Positions 15,916-28,514 are shown, numbered from the stretch's first letter. The stretch is DNA of 64,000 nt from Solea solea (GCF_958295425.1 NC_081141.1:12635500-12699499); one strand, 5' to 3'. The notes: generated by a model from the letters alone, not told the origin. Made by a program: numbers and translations.

Positions 15916-16394
15916 GTGTGTGTGTGTGTGTTGCCCTTCCAGGGATATCCGTCCCCAAATATCTACAATATATACAACCAGGGTGGCCACTGTTGAGATT
16001 TTCTGTTAACTTTCAGTATCGTGGCACTCACAAGTGAAATACACAGATTTTTGGATTAGGAAACTTGTTACAGCAACATTAAACCACAGAATGGCGAATC
16101 CTGATGTGTAGGTTTTACGTTTGACATTAGCAAATACTGACAATAATCAGTTCTGTGCTGTATATATTATAAGTACTCAAATGTCATTCAAAGGGGGTTT
16201 ACGTTTGATGACAGACAGAGTGATTGGCGAATGAGAACGTGAGCCCACCGAGCGATGTAGTGATGAGCAGCAACAGCGGCCAATCAGAACTCCCCGAGCA
16301 GCGTCCGGTTTCCTCTCCGAGTATAGACGGCAAGGCGGAGGTAGGGGGAGTGGGGGTCAAAGATACGCAGAGAAACGGGCTGCTGGTGGCGAAG
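15567..16394. promoter_or_regulatory. Divergent h2az2/purb upstream region
   Basis: This ~830 bp interval separates two divergent housekeeping genes. CCAAT boxes are seen at 15694-15698 and 15735-15739, about 130-170 bp upstream of the h2az2 ATG and inverted relative to it, the usual NF-Y arrangement. Further CCAAT motifs are near purb at 16280-16284 and, inverted, at 16223-16227. TTTGCAT at 15660 (ATGCAAA on the minus strand) resembles an octamer element. A long TG tract lies in the middle. Promoter function is inferred from motifs and position. Confidence 0.6.
15843..15931. repeat. (TG)n microsatellite between h2az2 and purb
   Basis: About 89 bp of nearly pure TG with three single-base interruptions (TGTC and CGTG units). 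It lies midway in the divergent promoter interval. Confidence 0.95.
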
Positions 16395-17327
16395 ATGGCG
16401 GATGGGGACAGTGGCAGTGAGCGCGGTGGTGGTGGAGGCAGCGGCGGAGGCAGCGGCGGAGGGGGAGGAGGCGGTAGTTTCCAGCACTACCAGCGGGAAC
16501 CGGAGACCCAGGAGCTGGCCTCGAAGCGGTTGGACATTCAGAACAAACGCTTCTACCTTGACGTGAAGCAGAACGCCAAAGGCCGGTTCATCAAAATCGC
16601 CGAGGTCGGCGCCGGGGGTTCGAAAAGTCGGCTGACCCTCTCTATGTCAGTTGCGGCAGAGTTCCGAGACTACCTGGGAGATTTCATAGAGCACTACGCA
16701 CAGCTTGGGCCTAGCACCCCGGAGCAGATCGCTCAATCATCCAGTGGGGATGACACCGGGCCTAGACGGGCCTTGAAGAGCGAGTTCCTGGTGCGTGAGA
16801 ACAGAAAATACTACCTCGACCTAAAGGAGAACCAGCGGGGTCGCTTTCTCCGGATCCGACAGACCGTCAACCGAGGTCCCGGCTTCGGAGTCGGAGTGGG
16901 TGGCATCCCCGGTGCCGGCCTTCAGTCCGGTCAAACCATCGCACTCCCGGCGCAAGGTTTAATAGAGTTCCGCGATGCTTTGGCCAAGTTGATAGACGAC
17001 TATGGGGGGGATGAGGAGGACCTGGCCGGCGGCGGAGGCGCAGGCGGCTACAGCGAGCTCCCGGAGGGCACTTCCTTCATGGTGGACTCCAAGCGCTTCT
17101 TCTTTGACGTGGGATCCAACAAGTACGGAGTGTTCTTGCGGGTGAGCGAAGTGAAGCCGAGTTATAGGAACTCTATAACGATCCCATTCAAGGCGTGGAG
17201 CAAGTTCGGGGGAGCTTTCAGCCGCTACGCCGAGGAGATGAAAGAGATCCAGGAGAGGCACCGGGATAAGATGTACGAGAGGAGAGCCGCAGACGAGTCC
17301 GAGGGCGACGACGTGGACGAAGACTGA
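16395..17327 (+). CDS. purb: Transcriptional regulator Pur-beta (purine-rich element binding protein B)
   Basis: Single-stranded DNA/RNA-binding protein that recognises purine-rich GGN repeats and represses, among others, smooth-muscle actin and myosin heavy-chain genes. It is a single uninterrupted frame, as expected for this intronless vertebrate gene. From the canonical [12 protein letters not shown] start it is 310 aa, against about 312 in human. A glycine-rich N-terminus (11-27) precedes three PUR repeats: about 41-105 ([20 protein letters not shown]), 127-202 ([20 protein letters not shown]) and 223-284 ([20 protein letters not shown]). The acidic tail [10 protein letters not shown] is typical. 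The same frame stays open upstream to 16224 and has another ATG at 16263, which would add 44 residues. I chose 16395 because it matches the family start. A short out-of-frame upstream ORF begins at 16231. Confidence 0.95.
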   Translation: MADGDSGSERGGGGGSGGGSGGGGGGGSFQHYQREPETQELASKRLDIQNKRFYLDVKQNAKGRFIKIAEVGAGGSKSRLTLSMSVAAEFRDYLGDFIEHYAQLGPSTPEQIAQSSSGDDTGPRRALKSEFLVRENRKYYLDLKENQRGRFLRIRQTVNRGPGFGVGVGGIPGAGLQSGQTIALPAQGLIEFRDALAKLIDDYGGDEEDLAGGGGAGGYSELPEGTSFMVDSKRFFFDVGSNKYGVFLRVSEVKPSYRNSITIPFKAWSKFGGAFSRYAEEMKEIQERHRDKMYERRAADESEGDDVDED

Positions 17328-19600
17328 TGGAGCAGGGGCCACCTGTGATGAAGCTGACAAAATGATGAGGCAAAGTCTGGGGAGAAACAAGAGAGACGAA
17401 CGACTATTCTGTGCATGACGAATCGAACTTTAACAGCTAAAACAATGGAGTAAAAAAAAAAAAAAAGTATATTTGACTGAGAAATTACTGTCTATATAAG
17501 AGAATATGTCCTAAAGTTTAGGTGGATGTTATAGATAAATGAGTGCAGACTGCATTAGTCAGCTCCTGTATGAGGTTTCCCCATTGATAAAACATTATAT
17601 GAACATTTATATATATATATATCTATATATCTAGAGATTGTCCATTTGAAAAATCTCACATGTGTAGCCCAGCAATTTAAGTTTGACAGTGCTGAAGACA
17701 CAGCAGCAGGGCGCTATGCCAGTTTCACTTCCGTGTTGATATCCAATGGAAAGAGCTCACCTGGCTCTGACCTATAGTCTGTGTGGTTATAATTAGGAAG
17801 TGTGTGACAACCTCAAACCAGCAGGTGTGGGAGTGGGAGTAAGACGGAGTGTGTCTGCATCACTCGCCATTGGCTGTGTGTTTTTGTCTGAAGTGACCTG
17901 TAATGATTGACTTGCTCAGACAGACCCACAACACCCAGAGGCACAGCGTCAGCTAAAGGGTGGCATCCTTGGCATCACACGACAACCTCTCAGGCCAGCG
18001 AGTTCCCATTAAGATCATCTGTTACAAGCACACAACTCATTTGGATTCCCTGGACAATCCAAATGAATCCAAATGACCTCCCTCCTCCTCCTACTCCTCC
18101 CTCTTACCCTCATTCTCTCCCTGCTGGGCATCCTTCAGGTGCTGAGCATCTGCTCCAATAGCTGAATGGTGGTGAGACCTACTCACACGTGGCTTGTTGT
18201 GTCTCAGGGCTGGCAAGTCCTTTCTGTATTTTTTTGGGGGGGTATATCAGCATTACCTGTGCCTGTGCATCATCCTCAAGATGTACCCGGGCGCAGATCT
18301 GGTCAACCAGTTGCTGCAGTTGAGACGTCTGTGGCAACTGATGATGTTTCATACGATGTAGGGCCACATTTGGCGCTCAGGCCTTTAGCTCTGGTCATGT
18401 ATTTTCGATTTAAAGCTTAATATTGCAGGGCTTGAGATACGGTCTCAAGGGGAACTGACCTTGTTGACTTCTTTTAGGATGCATTATTTGGATCCTTTAA
18501 ATCATGAACTCAAGACCATTTATGACTGAAGTAATATTCAGTCTGATTGTAAGAAAAATTAGGTGCTTTTTGAAAAATAAAAACCCACACGTGGGGGTGC
18601 TGTACCTAAAAAGAAAAAAAACTATATACTCAAAGAGATTTACTTACTAAAAAGATCAAGTATAGAATTATTTTTCAAAAGAGATATGTTACATATGTCT
18701 TGAGAATATGAGACATTTATAAGATAATGCTGCCTAAAGTGGCTTATTTAAAACACTAAACTTGGATGCAACTGTCCAGGGTGATATTTCATACCTGCTT
18801 TTTTTCCTAACATTTCTTTTATTCCTTAAGAAATTAAAAAAATAAAAGAGCATACAACGAATTGATGATGCAGTATGTAATAGCAATTTCTTGAGGCAAC
18901 CTCATTCTAGTTGTTTGTCGGCAAACACTCAGCACTCCAGTTCACTTTACCAAGCATCAAGTTGTCTCCTTGTTTCAGTCCAACTGTTTTACCACGTATT
19001 GTCATGAATTGGCGTTCCATCAGTTGCCATACGATGCAAACACAAACCTGCAATCATCAACATTTTGTCTTTTGTGCTTCTATTTAAGAGATGATTATTT
19101 TTTGCATGCCTGCTCTTGTGCGGAGCTACCTTGTGTTCTTTTCTTTTGCATACCCTGATTGCTGTATGATGGTATTTATCAAATATAGAGAGCAGTTTCA
19201 AGTTTTATTACCATATGGCAAAGGAGAAATAAAAAGTTGAAAGTTTACTTTTCAGCCTAATAATAATAATGATAATAATAAAAAAAAAAGCGCCACAACT
19301 TCCCGTGCTTTGGGGAATTTCACTTTCATTGTCCTACTTCATTTGGTGTGTAAACCTCTCGTTGAATTTTACTTTTTCCACTTCAACACAGCAGAGAAAT
19401 GCCATATTAAAGAACAACAAACATCTGGGAGCAATAGTTTTTTCTTTTCTACTGATATACTATATATAATATTACACATGAGATTGAACTACATCCTTCT
19501 TCCTGTACTGTGTTACGTGAAATGGCAGCTGTTTCAGTCATGTGTGTTCTGCTGTAATATTCTATCATAATTTCAACGAGAAATAAAGGTTTTTGCTCAG
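17328..19600 (+). other. Probable long 3' UTR of purb
   Basis: No coding exon is seen. The stretch is AT-rich, with an (AT)n run at about 17610-17632 and poly(A) at 17454-17466. AATAAA motifs occur at 18576, 19225 and 19582. Vertebrate purb mRNAs have very long 3' UTRs, so the whole stretch may belong to the transcript (inference). Confidence 0.5.
19582..19587 (+). terminator. Candidate distal poly(A) signal of purb
   Basis: AATAAA followed within about 20-40 bp by a T/GT-rich stretch (GTTTTTGCTCAG...GTGTGTTTTATTT). It is the best-looking of several AATAAA motifs downstream of purb. Confidence 0.4.
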
Positions 19601-20037
19601 AATAAGTGTGTTTTATTTATACTACATGTTAAATTACACATTAATGGCCTTTACAGCTATTTGGCAGTGACGTTTTATTAACAACTCAACGGGGAGTACT
19701 GTATTTCAGTAACTTTTTGTTTGTATCTGTAGAGTACATCCTCTCAAGTTTTCTAATTCAATTCAGTTTTTTCTGAAGGGGTATAAAAAAATTGCAATCA
19801 TTAGGTCAAATCTAAAATTGTGTTGTATTCCGTAATACAATAGTGATTTATTTAGTTTATTTATTTTGATGTGCATTTAAAGGGGAAAGGGGAAGAAGAA
19901 TCATCAGTTACCATATGTTGGCACTTCAGAGGTAATGCTTCACTTTGAAAGAACTTGAGGTAAAATGTCATTGTCAAAAAGAGGACAAGTGAGAGATTTT
20001 TTTTCTTTTCATTTAAATAAATTCACGTTATATCAGT

Positions 20038-20076
20038 GTCAATACATGTCCAATTTGGAATTGGACATGTATTGAC
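20038..20076. repeat. Perfect 18-bp inverted repeat (hairpin)
   Basis: Arms GTCAATACATGTCCAATT (20038-20055) and its exact reverse complement (20059-20076) are separated by TGG. Seen directly. No T-run follows to suggest a simple terminator, and it lies outside any recognised gene. Confidence 0.85.
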
Positions 20077-21719
20077 AGTAGAAATTATAATATAGTAGTT
20101 GAGAGGAATTCAAAAGTATCTAAAAGAAGTACCTAAACAATTACACATGAGTAAATGTTATTAATAATGTTATTAATAAAAATAATGTTATTGCATGCAT
20201 CAACAAAGATGCAAACAAATACAAAATAAATTTAAAAAAATTTTTTTTTTTTAATGAATGGCTGATTAGTTCAAACAAGAGTGGTCAATAAATGTAATCT
20301 ACAATGTAAATGTAAATGTTAAATATGGTTGGTTTTATTCCATTACAGACCACAGAAAATGAATCAAACATTTGAAAATGGGATTCAATCATATGAACAA
20401 TACAGTGCACAAACGTAATCATGTAAAGACTAACCACTGTATGCCTATAATAAAATGTATTAATTTTATTGTGATTTAATATGAACACCAGGTGGCGCTC
20501 AAGATTCTTAAGATATCCATGACCTATATCCATGATATATTTTTCTTAGTTTAACCTTTTGCTAAAATCAGTTCTTCCTTGTGTCTGGGTTGTTCTTGGT
20601 AGATGCACACAGTCAAAGTCAGTGTTAGTACAACCATGCTTTAAAAGAGCTGAACTCCTAAGAGTTCACTGGACTTGAAATAAATAAAGCTTTCAATAGC
20701 TGCAGTATACATTTCTTCCTACCACGCGCACAACCCCTTAACCACCCTGACAGTCTTACAGCTCGTGTCGTAACATTAACAGAGGTGGTCATGCATTGCT
20801 GCACCTACTTAAATGTTACGGAAGTATTTTGCGAGCTTGGCACATCCTTTGAGGTTTGCCGGAGCCCTAAAAATACTCTTCGGTCTACACAGGCCGACAT
20901 GGTTGCAGGTCAACAAGGCAATATAATAAGTCCTGACAGAGCCAGCTGCAGTGTGCAGTGTGTTTTTGTAGTATTGAACATGAACTAGCTGTTTGTGGTC
21001 TGTCAAACCTCATGTAGAGGAAGGGTGATTCACATGAACGTGTCATCTGCTGCTGCTGCTGCTGCCGCTCCCTGCTTACTACAGACGAAGGTTTCAGGTC
21101 ATGTCGCAGACAAATACAGTCAGTTCAGAATGATATGGCCCTATCATGGCAAACATATAGTAGATATCAGGTGAATGCTATTCTCTGCAGGGATTTGAAT
21201 AAGAAATATTGCAGTTACATCTGTATCATAAATCAATTGAACCTTTTTTTTCGCGTGAATAAGTATTTTATAAACATCTTGGTTCATATTGCTTTATCAT
21301 GTGGTTGTACAAGTGTTTCTTGGTGTCTGTGTGTGTACTTGTATTTGTTTCCTCTTTTCCTTTTCCGGCATAAACACTAACCTTGTCAGTACCAGTAGTC
21401 CTTGTGGAGACCAAAACCTGGTCCTAATGAGGCAGAACCTCATTTTTGAGGAAGCAAAAACAGTTTAGGGTTCAGATTCGAATTGTGGATTGGTTAAGGT
21501 TAACTGTGATGGTAGGGATAAGGCTTTGTTAAGGCTGTCCAAATGAATAGAAGTCATGGCAGTGAAGACTGTCGGTTTGTGTGTTCTTGTATGGGACCAC
21601 ATTTTGGCTGGTCCTCATGTTGGTTAGGGTTAGTAGTAGTCTCCAGGAAATTAATGTAAGTCAATGTATTGTCCTCTGAAGTCATGGAAACCAGACTGTG
21701 TGTGTCAGACTGGTTGTTG

Positions 21720-21741
21720 TTATTATTATTATTATTATTAT

Positions 21742-21773
<32 letters not shown>

Positions 21774-21775
21774 TC
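21720..21775. repeat. Compound (TTA)n-(TAG)n microsatellite
   Basis: Seven or more TTA/ATT units pass directly into about ten TAG units. Seen directly. Confidence 0.95.
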
Positions 21776-22756
21776 ATTATTATCTATATTATATAGCGGA
21801 CAACTTTGATGAAGTCAGAGTTGTGCTCAGACAAATGCAGTGAAATATTACACAAATACAAATGGAAACTGTTTTGCAATATGGCGTCATGCAAAACATG
21901 ATAACATGGGTTGCAAAACAAAAAGCCCATGTTAAATAAAGTCAATGCCATTTTGTGCGTTTTCCCATGGAAGCAAAATGCTGTTGAATTTGTAAATAAT
22001 AACAGAAATGTTTTTTTGTTAGTGTGGCATCTTGCCTTTTTTTTTGTCCATATGGTGTTTCACTGCTATGTCTTCACTGCGTCCACACTGTCCATTAAAT
22101 GACTTTGTTTATCTCCACAATTCAGCCATAAAGACTGCAATCCATTTCCCTGAAGTGCACATGATGAAGACTGTGTGGAAGAAGAGAGGAACAATGAAGA
22201 GGGACCAGGCATGAATATGTGTGTGCGTGTGAGAGAGAGAGGGAGAGAGAGGACAGCTCAAGGGCACGTAATACCGTGCTGAGCCTGGTGCCAGTGAAAG
22301 AAGGGATTATTTCACATGGCCCTGGTGTCGTGATGGCCTGCTCCAGTGATACGAGCCACACTAAGCTGCTCATCCATCATTGAGAGCAGTCAAGAAGAGA
22401 GAGCGACTGAAGGCTGTGGACTGAGTCTCTACTGCATTACATGGTGGAGTGTTCAGTCCAGTACACGTGCACCCCACAACTACACGCTCGGCTAAATGTA
22501 TGTATGCAAAAACTGCTGAGTCAGTGGTTCTCATACTTTTATACCTATGGACCACCTGAGAAAATGTTGAGCTCTCGAAAGTTACATTATCACCGACGTT
22601 AACATACAGTGGTGTAAATAGGTCGAGCAAAGTCGGCTATGGACTTTTCACAGGAGGCAGATTTATTCTCAATAAGATCATTTGCTCTTTGATCCTCCTC
22701 CTCCTCCTCACATATATTTCCACACACTGGTGTAGCGAGATTAGATTAAGATGGAG

Positions 22757-22975
22757 CGAGAGATATGGTTCTAACACTTTATCCACCACACGAAGGTCAC
22801 GGGGGTCGCTGGTGCCAATCTCAGCTGACACAGGGCAAACGTCGGGGCACACCCTGGACACGTCGCCGGTCCATCACCGGGCTACATAGAGACAAACAAC
22901 CATCCACTCTCACATTCACACTTAACACTTCATGTTTTTGAACTGTGGGAGGAAAACCCAAGTATACACATTTGG
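22757..22975. repeat. Partial copy of a dispersed fish repeat
   Basis: Shares blocks with 24178-24510: CGCTGGTGCCAATC(T/C)CAGCTGACA, CAGTCCATCAC-type, CATAGAGACAAACAACCA, and TTTTTGAACTGTGGGAGGAAAAC. The 3' part is missing. Same orientation as the 24.2-kb copy. Confidence 0.7.
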
Positions 22976-24177
22976 TGTTGTAAATTAAGTTATCATTTTC
23001 CATTTAAACTTATTTCTTTTTGCACCTAGTGGAGTTGCCCCCTGGTGGCTATTCAGTATAATCTAATTTCTTGTTGTCCTTAAGTAGCAAACCAGAAGAC
23101 AATGTCCAATTTTATGTATGGTCTATTATTGTATCACTTCCGCTATGGTTAGACACCAGAAAAGAACAGAATTGAGGAAGAGCAGCAGGCCACTAACCAT
23201 GCTATTGCTCATTATAGTCCCCACAGTATAATTTGCTTTTTACCACACCCTGAAAATGAGTGAAAATGGGGCTTTACAATGCAGATGTAACGAGAGACAC
23301 GAGACACTTTCAATCCCAAACATCCCAGGCTGTAGTGTCAGGTACAACATGCTTCTGTGATCAGGTGCCTCACTTAACAACAGAATCACTGTTCATTAGA
23401 ACACAGCTCGTCAGGAAACGAGATTTAGGCAGAATCGGTACAAAAGAAGTGGGGAGTACCTGGTGTCTGTGTAGAGCGAGTAAACATAACAACTGGGTCA
23501 CTGGGTACTTGTTGGGTTGTTGAAAGGGTTTTCCCTCCTGCTGGGCCTCCTGCTTCGCCTGTCTGACACAAATCCATCAGCGGCTGGTTAACAAGATCTG
23601 AAAAGAGAGGCAGAGGAAAGGTAGAGCAGTGAAGAGAGCAGGGAAATATGTCAGAGAAAGAGGACAGAGCTGATGATGAGAGGAGGGTTAAGGAGGGCAA
23701 CGTAGAAGCAAGTGTCAGGTCACCAAGGAGATGGGGCTGCAATCCCATGTCTTCTGAGCAAATATTCTATAGTGGTGACGAAGCTGCTATTTTAGCCAGT
23801 GTTTCCATGTGTAAATTGTATAATTTCTACGTGCATGGCACTTCATCATCATAATTATCTACAGTATGCATGAATGGAGTAAATGATCAGCTCAAGTTCG
23901 TAGTTCAACTGAACTACGAAGATGCTTTACAGTGTGTGTGTGTGAGAGAGAGTGGAACTTTAAATCCAGTCAAAATCTTTTCAATCTTGACTTTTAATCT
24001 TGATGCAGTAGTTTCACATATCACTGTTCTGAACCAGTTTTTTTGGTCCATTTTGTGTCTTGTTGTGTCCTGTTTTTATCTGCTGCTGTCTTATGTGTTA
24101 TATAAACAGGACTTGTATGATGGCTCTCTCTCTAATAACTCCTTTCCCTTCTTCACGACCCACTTTAAAACATAAAT

Positions 24178-24510
24178 CCAACCATCCATCATCCATCTAC
24201 TACCACTTTATCCTCCACATGAGGGTCGCTGGTGCCAATCCCAGCTGACATAGGGTCAATGGATGGACAGTTCGCCAGTCCATCACAGGGACACATAGAG
24301 ACAAACAACTCTCAACTCTCACACCTATCTATGGTCAATTTAGAGGGTCCAATTTGCCTAATGTCCAAATCTGCATGTTTTTGGACGTGCAAGAGGAAAC
24401 CGGTGAACCCAGGGAAGTACCCGCGCACACACATGGAGAGAACATGCAAACTCCATGAAGAAAGACCCTTGTACTGACCAGGTCCGGAACCCGGGTCTCC
24501 TTGCAGCATG
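24178..24510 (-). repeat. Dispersed fish repeat, tRNA-like end
   Basis: Near-complete copy of a common fish interspersed repeat: TTTATCCTCCACATGAGGGTCGCTGGTGCC through GAACATGCAAACTCC to GGTCCGGAACCCGGGTCTCCTTGCAGC. Read on the minus strand, the end resembles a tRNA T-arm (GGGTTCCGGACC), so the element may be tRNA-derived and minus-oriented. Further copies: 22757-22975, 25917-25965 (fragment) and 43953-44293 (opposite orientation). Confidence 0.7.
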
Positions 24511-26140
24511 ACATGACATTACAACTTAATTTTATGAATGTTGTTTAATCCATTTTAAGACTGTAAGTCCACTTGTCCGTCATGGCAAAGGGAAAGTATC
24601 AGTAAAGTAACCATTACACAAAATACAAAATTTCTCTTGTTTGTCGGTAAAACCGTTGGAGGAAACCGGAACCAGCAGACACAGATGGAAACATAAGGTG
24701 ATAATGACACACATTAACAAAAACACGAGACAGAATCGGACTGAATTAAGAGCACAACCTAAAATGTATAGACGTATGTATACATTAGATTTAATACTAT
24801 CACCAACTATAAAGAGACCATTGTTGGACGATGGAAAGTTCTGGAACTCTGAAACGTTTGTAAACCAGAAATGTTGCCTGGAGACAATTATGTTGAGGTT
24901 TAGCATTTTTTTGAATACAGCAAATAAATCCATACTTTACAATCTACATACATTCTTGAGTCTAAATTGACTGATCACATGACCTGGATGAATAAAAACC
25001 TTCACAGTTAAAATTCAGGCAGGCAATACCTCATTTCAGCCACACGTGGGCAGCATGAAACCAGTAGTTTGTGTCACACCCGCAGGGAGGAAAGCCACAG
25101 CCTGCACTGAGAGTCACTGTGAATTCACTTTTGCAGCAAATGCAGCACAGTGTGTTTGCTGCAAAGTAGCTTCGTCCTCACAAACTGTGTTGTGAAAAAC
25201 GGTGGTTTCAGTGGTTGTGGTTGTTGAGGACTTTCATGGTACGCTAACCTAAATGGTTTACAGTTTAGGAATATGGACGTAAAGTGTATTATAGGGATTA
25301 TAGGCTTAATCCCATACATTTATGATCCTCACTTCTAGGACTGTTTTGTGAATAACATAACCACCATGTTTGCGTTGTGTGTGTTTACATTCAAGTCAAA
25401 AGGGAATAATAACAACATGTATAAAAACGCTATGCTAATCTGCTTTGCACTTTGTGTACGTTTTATCTTTGCAGAATTTACAGTGGTCATTTGTCATCTC
25501 TCTGCAGATTTCCTGTCTGTTGTCAAGTTTGTTATGGAAAGAAGGAGATCTGGGATTACAAGCTCATATAATGATCAATAATGAAGCCCAAAATAAACTG
25601 TGTAGTGAGACTTTAAAGTAGGCCACGCTGTTTTATTTATGAAGCACTTTTCATACACAAAAGGTAAGGTACATGGTATTAGCAAATGTAGAAAAAAAAA
25701 GAAAAGAAAAGACACATAAAGTGTTTAACAAAAACAGGACCAAAACCACACAGATCAAATAAAATAACAGCATTATCGAATAAACATATTAGTTCTTTTA
25801 CCATTTGGATTTTCTGTCCCAAGTTTGATGTCATGTGGGCATATTTTACCGTGCAGGATTCGAACAATAAGCTGACTCACTGCAGGAAGTGCTGCCTGTC
25901 AGATAAAGTCACTCACGCTCACTCACTCATCTTCTATCGCGCTGGTGCCAATCCCAGCTAACACACTGACCATTGTGTTTAAAAAATATCTCACCAGCTA
26001 AACCGATACGTGTGTTCATGTAACAGAACCTGGAGGATTCAAAGTTAGAGTTTCCCACAAAGTGCCAGGTGTCACCAGGCTGGAAACATGTGATGACCAT
26101 GATTCTTTCTTATTGAATTATAAAGTTAATTTAAGTGCTA
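24511..26140. other. Intergenic, no gene seen
   Basis: No supported exon. A short fragment of the dispersed repeat (CGCTGGTGCCAATCCCAGCT) is at about 25940-25960. TTTATT motifs near 25631 could be a distal poly(A) signal for the minus-strand gene upstream. Confidence 0.5.
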
Positions 26141-26146
26141 TTTATT
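26141..26146 (-). terminator. Poly(A) signal of the IL-1-family gene
   Basis: TTTATT on the plus strand (AATAAA on the minus strand) lies 80 bp after the stop codon of the IL-1-like gene, an ideal position for its 3' end. Confidence 0.6.
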
Positions 26147-26225
26147 GCATTTTTTTGTTTTTGTTTTTGTTCAATCGGATTAAGGGTGTACGATTTAGAT
26201 ACATTATTAAGATACAGGTGAAAGA

Positions 26226-27590
26226 TCAATCAAGTGTGAATGTTGATTTTTCGTCCTGCCGGGCGTACAACTTATGGTCCGAACTGTAGAGGTAAACCTC
26301 GTATTTCACATTTTTCAGGCAGCAAGACGAGCCGAGCCCTTGTTTCTCCCTTTGAAACCAGCAACTTTCAGAGATGGTTTCTAATTTGTCAGTAAACCTC
26401 TCCAACTGTAACTGTAAACATAAAAAACACAAGGTTTAGGAATAATTTAGTCCAATTTTAGGCCAAAGAAAGTCAACAGTGAGCTCTTAAAATAGCTTAA
26501 AATAGTTCTAAATAGTATCTTTAGAACATTCACATCCTACGAATGATTAACATGAAGACTGATAAATTATTCGATTTCTCCCCAATAGGGCACATGAACT
26601 ATAAAAGTTATACCTTGCTGCAAGTTAGGGAAAATTGTGCACTGCTTTATACAAAAATAATTATGCAATTTATTAAATATTGGTTAACTTTTTGCAGCCT
26701 CTCTTCTTGTCTCGAATTGAGGTACATGAATAGTGAATTCATTACAAACGTCTTTGCAACCTCTAGTGAGTTTTGAAACACAATTACAATGCATGACTTG
26801 ATGGCAAGAATGCATTGAGTGAACAGTCCATGGCTGTACCAAACAGGCCATGATGAAAGCAAACTATTCATGATTCCTTGACCCCACCCTTCCCTAATCA
26901 TTCCAGTTTGGTCAGCGAGGACAAAGGAACCAACAGACAACGAGACAGCGGCAACCACAAAGATTTTCAACACTAAACAAAACAAAAATGAAAATGATTG
27001 TACTAACAACATATGGCACAGCCCCATCAGAGCCCTATTTAAATGAGTCTATTATTTTGCCTAAAACTTATAACTGATCACTACATTGTTTATAGAAAAA
27101 AAAGCAAATACACTGTATATAAAGTAATACTATTCTTAAAGGTTGATATTTACCTGCAAATGATCTTCTTCCACCTTTGCGATATACCACTCTTGTTCAT
27201 ACATGTAGCGGAAAGCCACCTGTATTCTCTCCCCTTCTGGACGTGTGCATATCCACACCTTGGGAGCTAAGAACATGAAACATACTTCTTATTCCACATT
27301 TCCACAATTATTCAACAACAGATTGAAAGCAAATGTGACCAATATCTCCAAAGAACCCAAAAGATTCATCTTTTTGATGTTTCCCTTTGAGTCACGTTCA
27401 GATCCTGGCACCTTTGCAAAGCCGTTTTAAAGAGTAGTGGAAATAAGAATTCAATTTTACCTCTGCTACCTTGGATATCTTTGGTGCACAGCTTGAGTTT
27501 ATTATCATCTTCAGCCTCAGAATCGATGGTCACAAAAAGTTCGTCGTTTTTCAGAACACATTGCTTCCATTGGACCTTGACATATGACAT
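26226..27590 (-). CDS. Divergent interleukin-1-family cytokine (beta-trefoil)
   Basis: Three coding exons on the minus strand, 27461-27590, 27154-27266 and 26226-26411, splice in frame with GT-AG sites to give 142 aa. The ATG lies 20 nt inside an exon that starts after TCCTCTCAG; a non-coding exon ends at 28515 (donor GTAAGT). The second exon reads RIQVAFRYMYEQEWYIAKVE and continues into LQLE(RF), matching strand order and the LQLE motif of IL-1 beta and IL-1RN. FQREKQG then fits the family's FVF(x)KxxxG strand. The C-terminus CLKNVKYEVYLYSS has the spacing of the IL-1 signature but lost its Ser, Pro and Thr; it ends STFTLD. No signal peptide and no long prodomain are visible. The three-exon trefoil and the ckap2l neighbour support the family call. 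Fish il1fma-type genes, or an IL-18 or receptor antagonist relative, are alternatives. Family identity is inferred by eye from motifs. Confidence 0.68.
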
Positions 27591-28514
27591 GATCTCTCTT
27601 CAGTGGTATCCTGAGAGGATAAAAAGGACTAAATAAAGTTAGCAGTCAGAAATATAACACGAGCTTCATTAAACCAAGTGTTCCAACCATCCATCCATTC
27701 ATTCATTTGCAGCAGCAGTGCACACACCCAGCCCACACACACCCATCCCATTCCACATGCTGCACAAAGTGCCCTTATTTTTCACTGAGCACCTGCCAAA
27801 ATGTCTGTGTACGCCACCGTTGACCAAGCTGTATAAAACAGGACACATCACATGTAACATCAAGTGACCCTTCTGAGAAAGACCACAGGAAGTGGTTAAA
27901 ACATTGCAAGGTAATAATAATAATAATAATAATAATTAAAATATAAAAAAAAACTGAGCCTCTTCTTTTACAAGGGAAAGGGAAGGTGAGGGATATTGAG
28001 CGGCAACACTGCAACTTCAACAATGCATGTTGCTTAATGTTGAACTTTGTTTGACTCCAGTCACTAAAAGCTTTCTGACGGTGAGATAAAGAGGTGAACA
28101 TATTCTTCAGACATCAAAGACCTAAGTAGACGTAGATTTCATGAGGTGAGTCTTGGCTGAAATCTGTTTTGCAGAGTTTTTTGGCTGTTTTCCGGTGCTG
28201 GTGGTGCACTGCAGGCATGCACAGCAAATTGTACACACTAGCCCTTTGAATGATCACATCAAATATACAGGTAATACCTTTATTGTCTAAAATAGTTTTA
28301 GTTTAGTTTTAGTTAAATATATACAAAGAATAAATAAATACCTGATGGTGCCGCTTACATTTTATGTACATGTGGAAACATTTTTATTTGTTTCCACATA
28401 TTATTCTTTTTTTTGCTTTTTAAAATCAGATGTATGCATGAATGCTTTTTTTATTGTTAAGTACTGGATACAAGAGACATGTAATGTGATAATATGCAGG
28501 CAGCTTCCACTTAC

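Larger units (their letters stand above)
19601..22756. other. Intergenic, no gene seen
   Basis: AT-rich sequence without supported exons. It holds a perfect 18-bp hairpin at 20038-20076, a likely fish interspersed repeat at about 21370-21715 (GGAGACCAAAACCTGGTCC... AATGTAAGTCAATG type) and a compound microsatellite at 21720-21775. Confidence 0.55.

Noticed and set aside
15661..16037. Long open frames of alternating Cys-Val or Thr-His residues across the TG tract
   Set aside because: They are translations of a dinucleotide microsatellite and have no conserved flanks. The same holds for the frames at 5056-5385, 28401-28744 and 56647-57012.
16959..17390. 143-aa antisense frame opposite purb
   Set aside because: GC-rich shadow of the purb coding strand with no recognisable domain.
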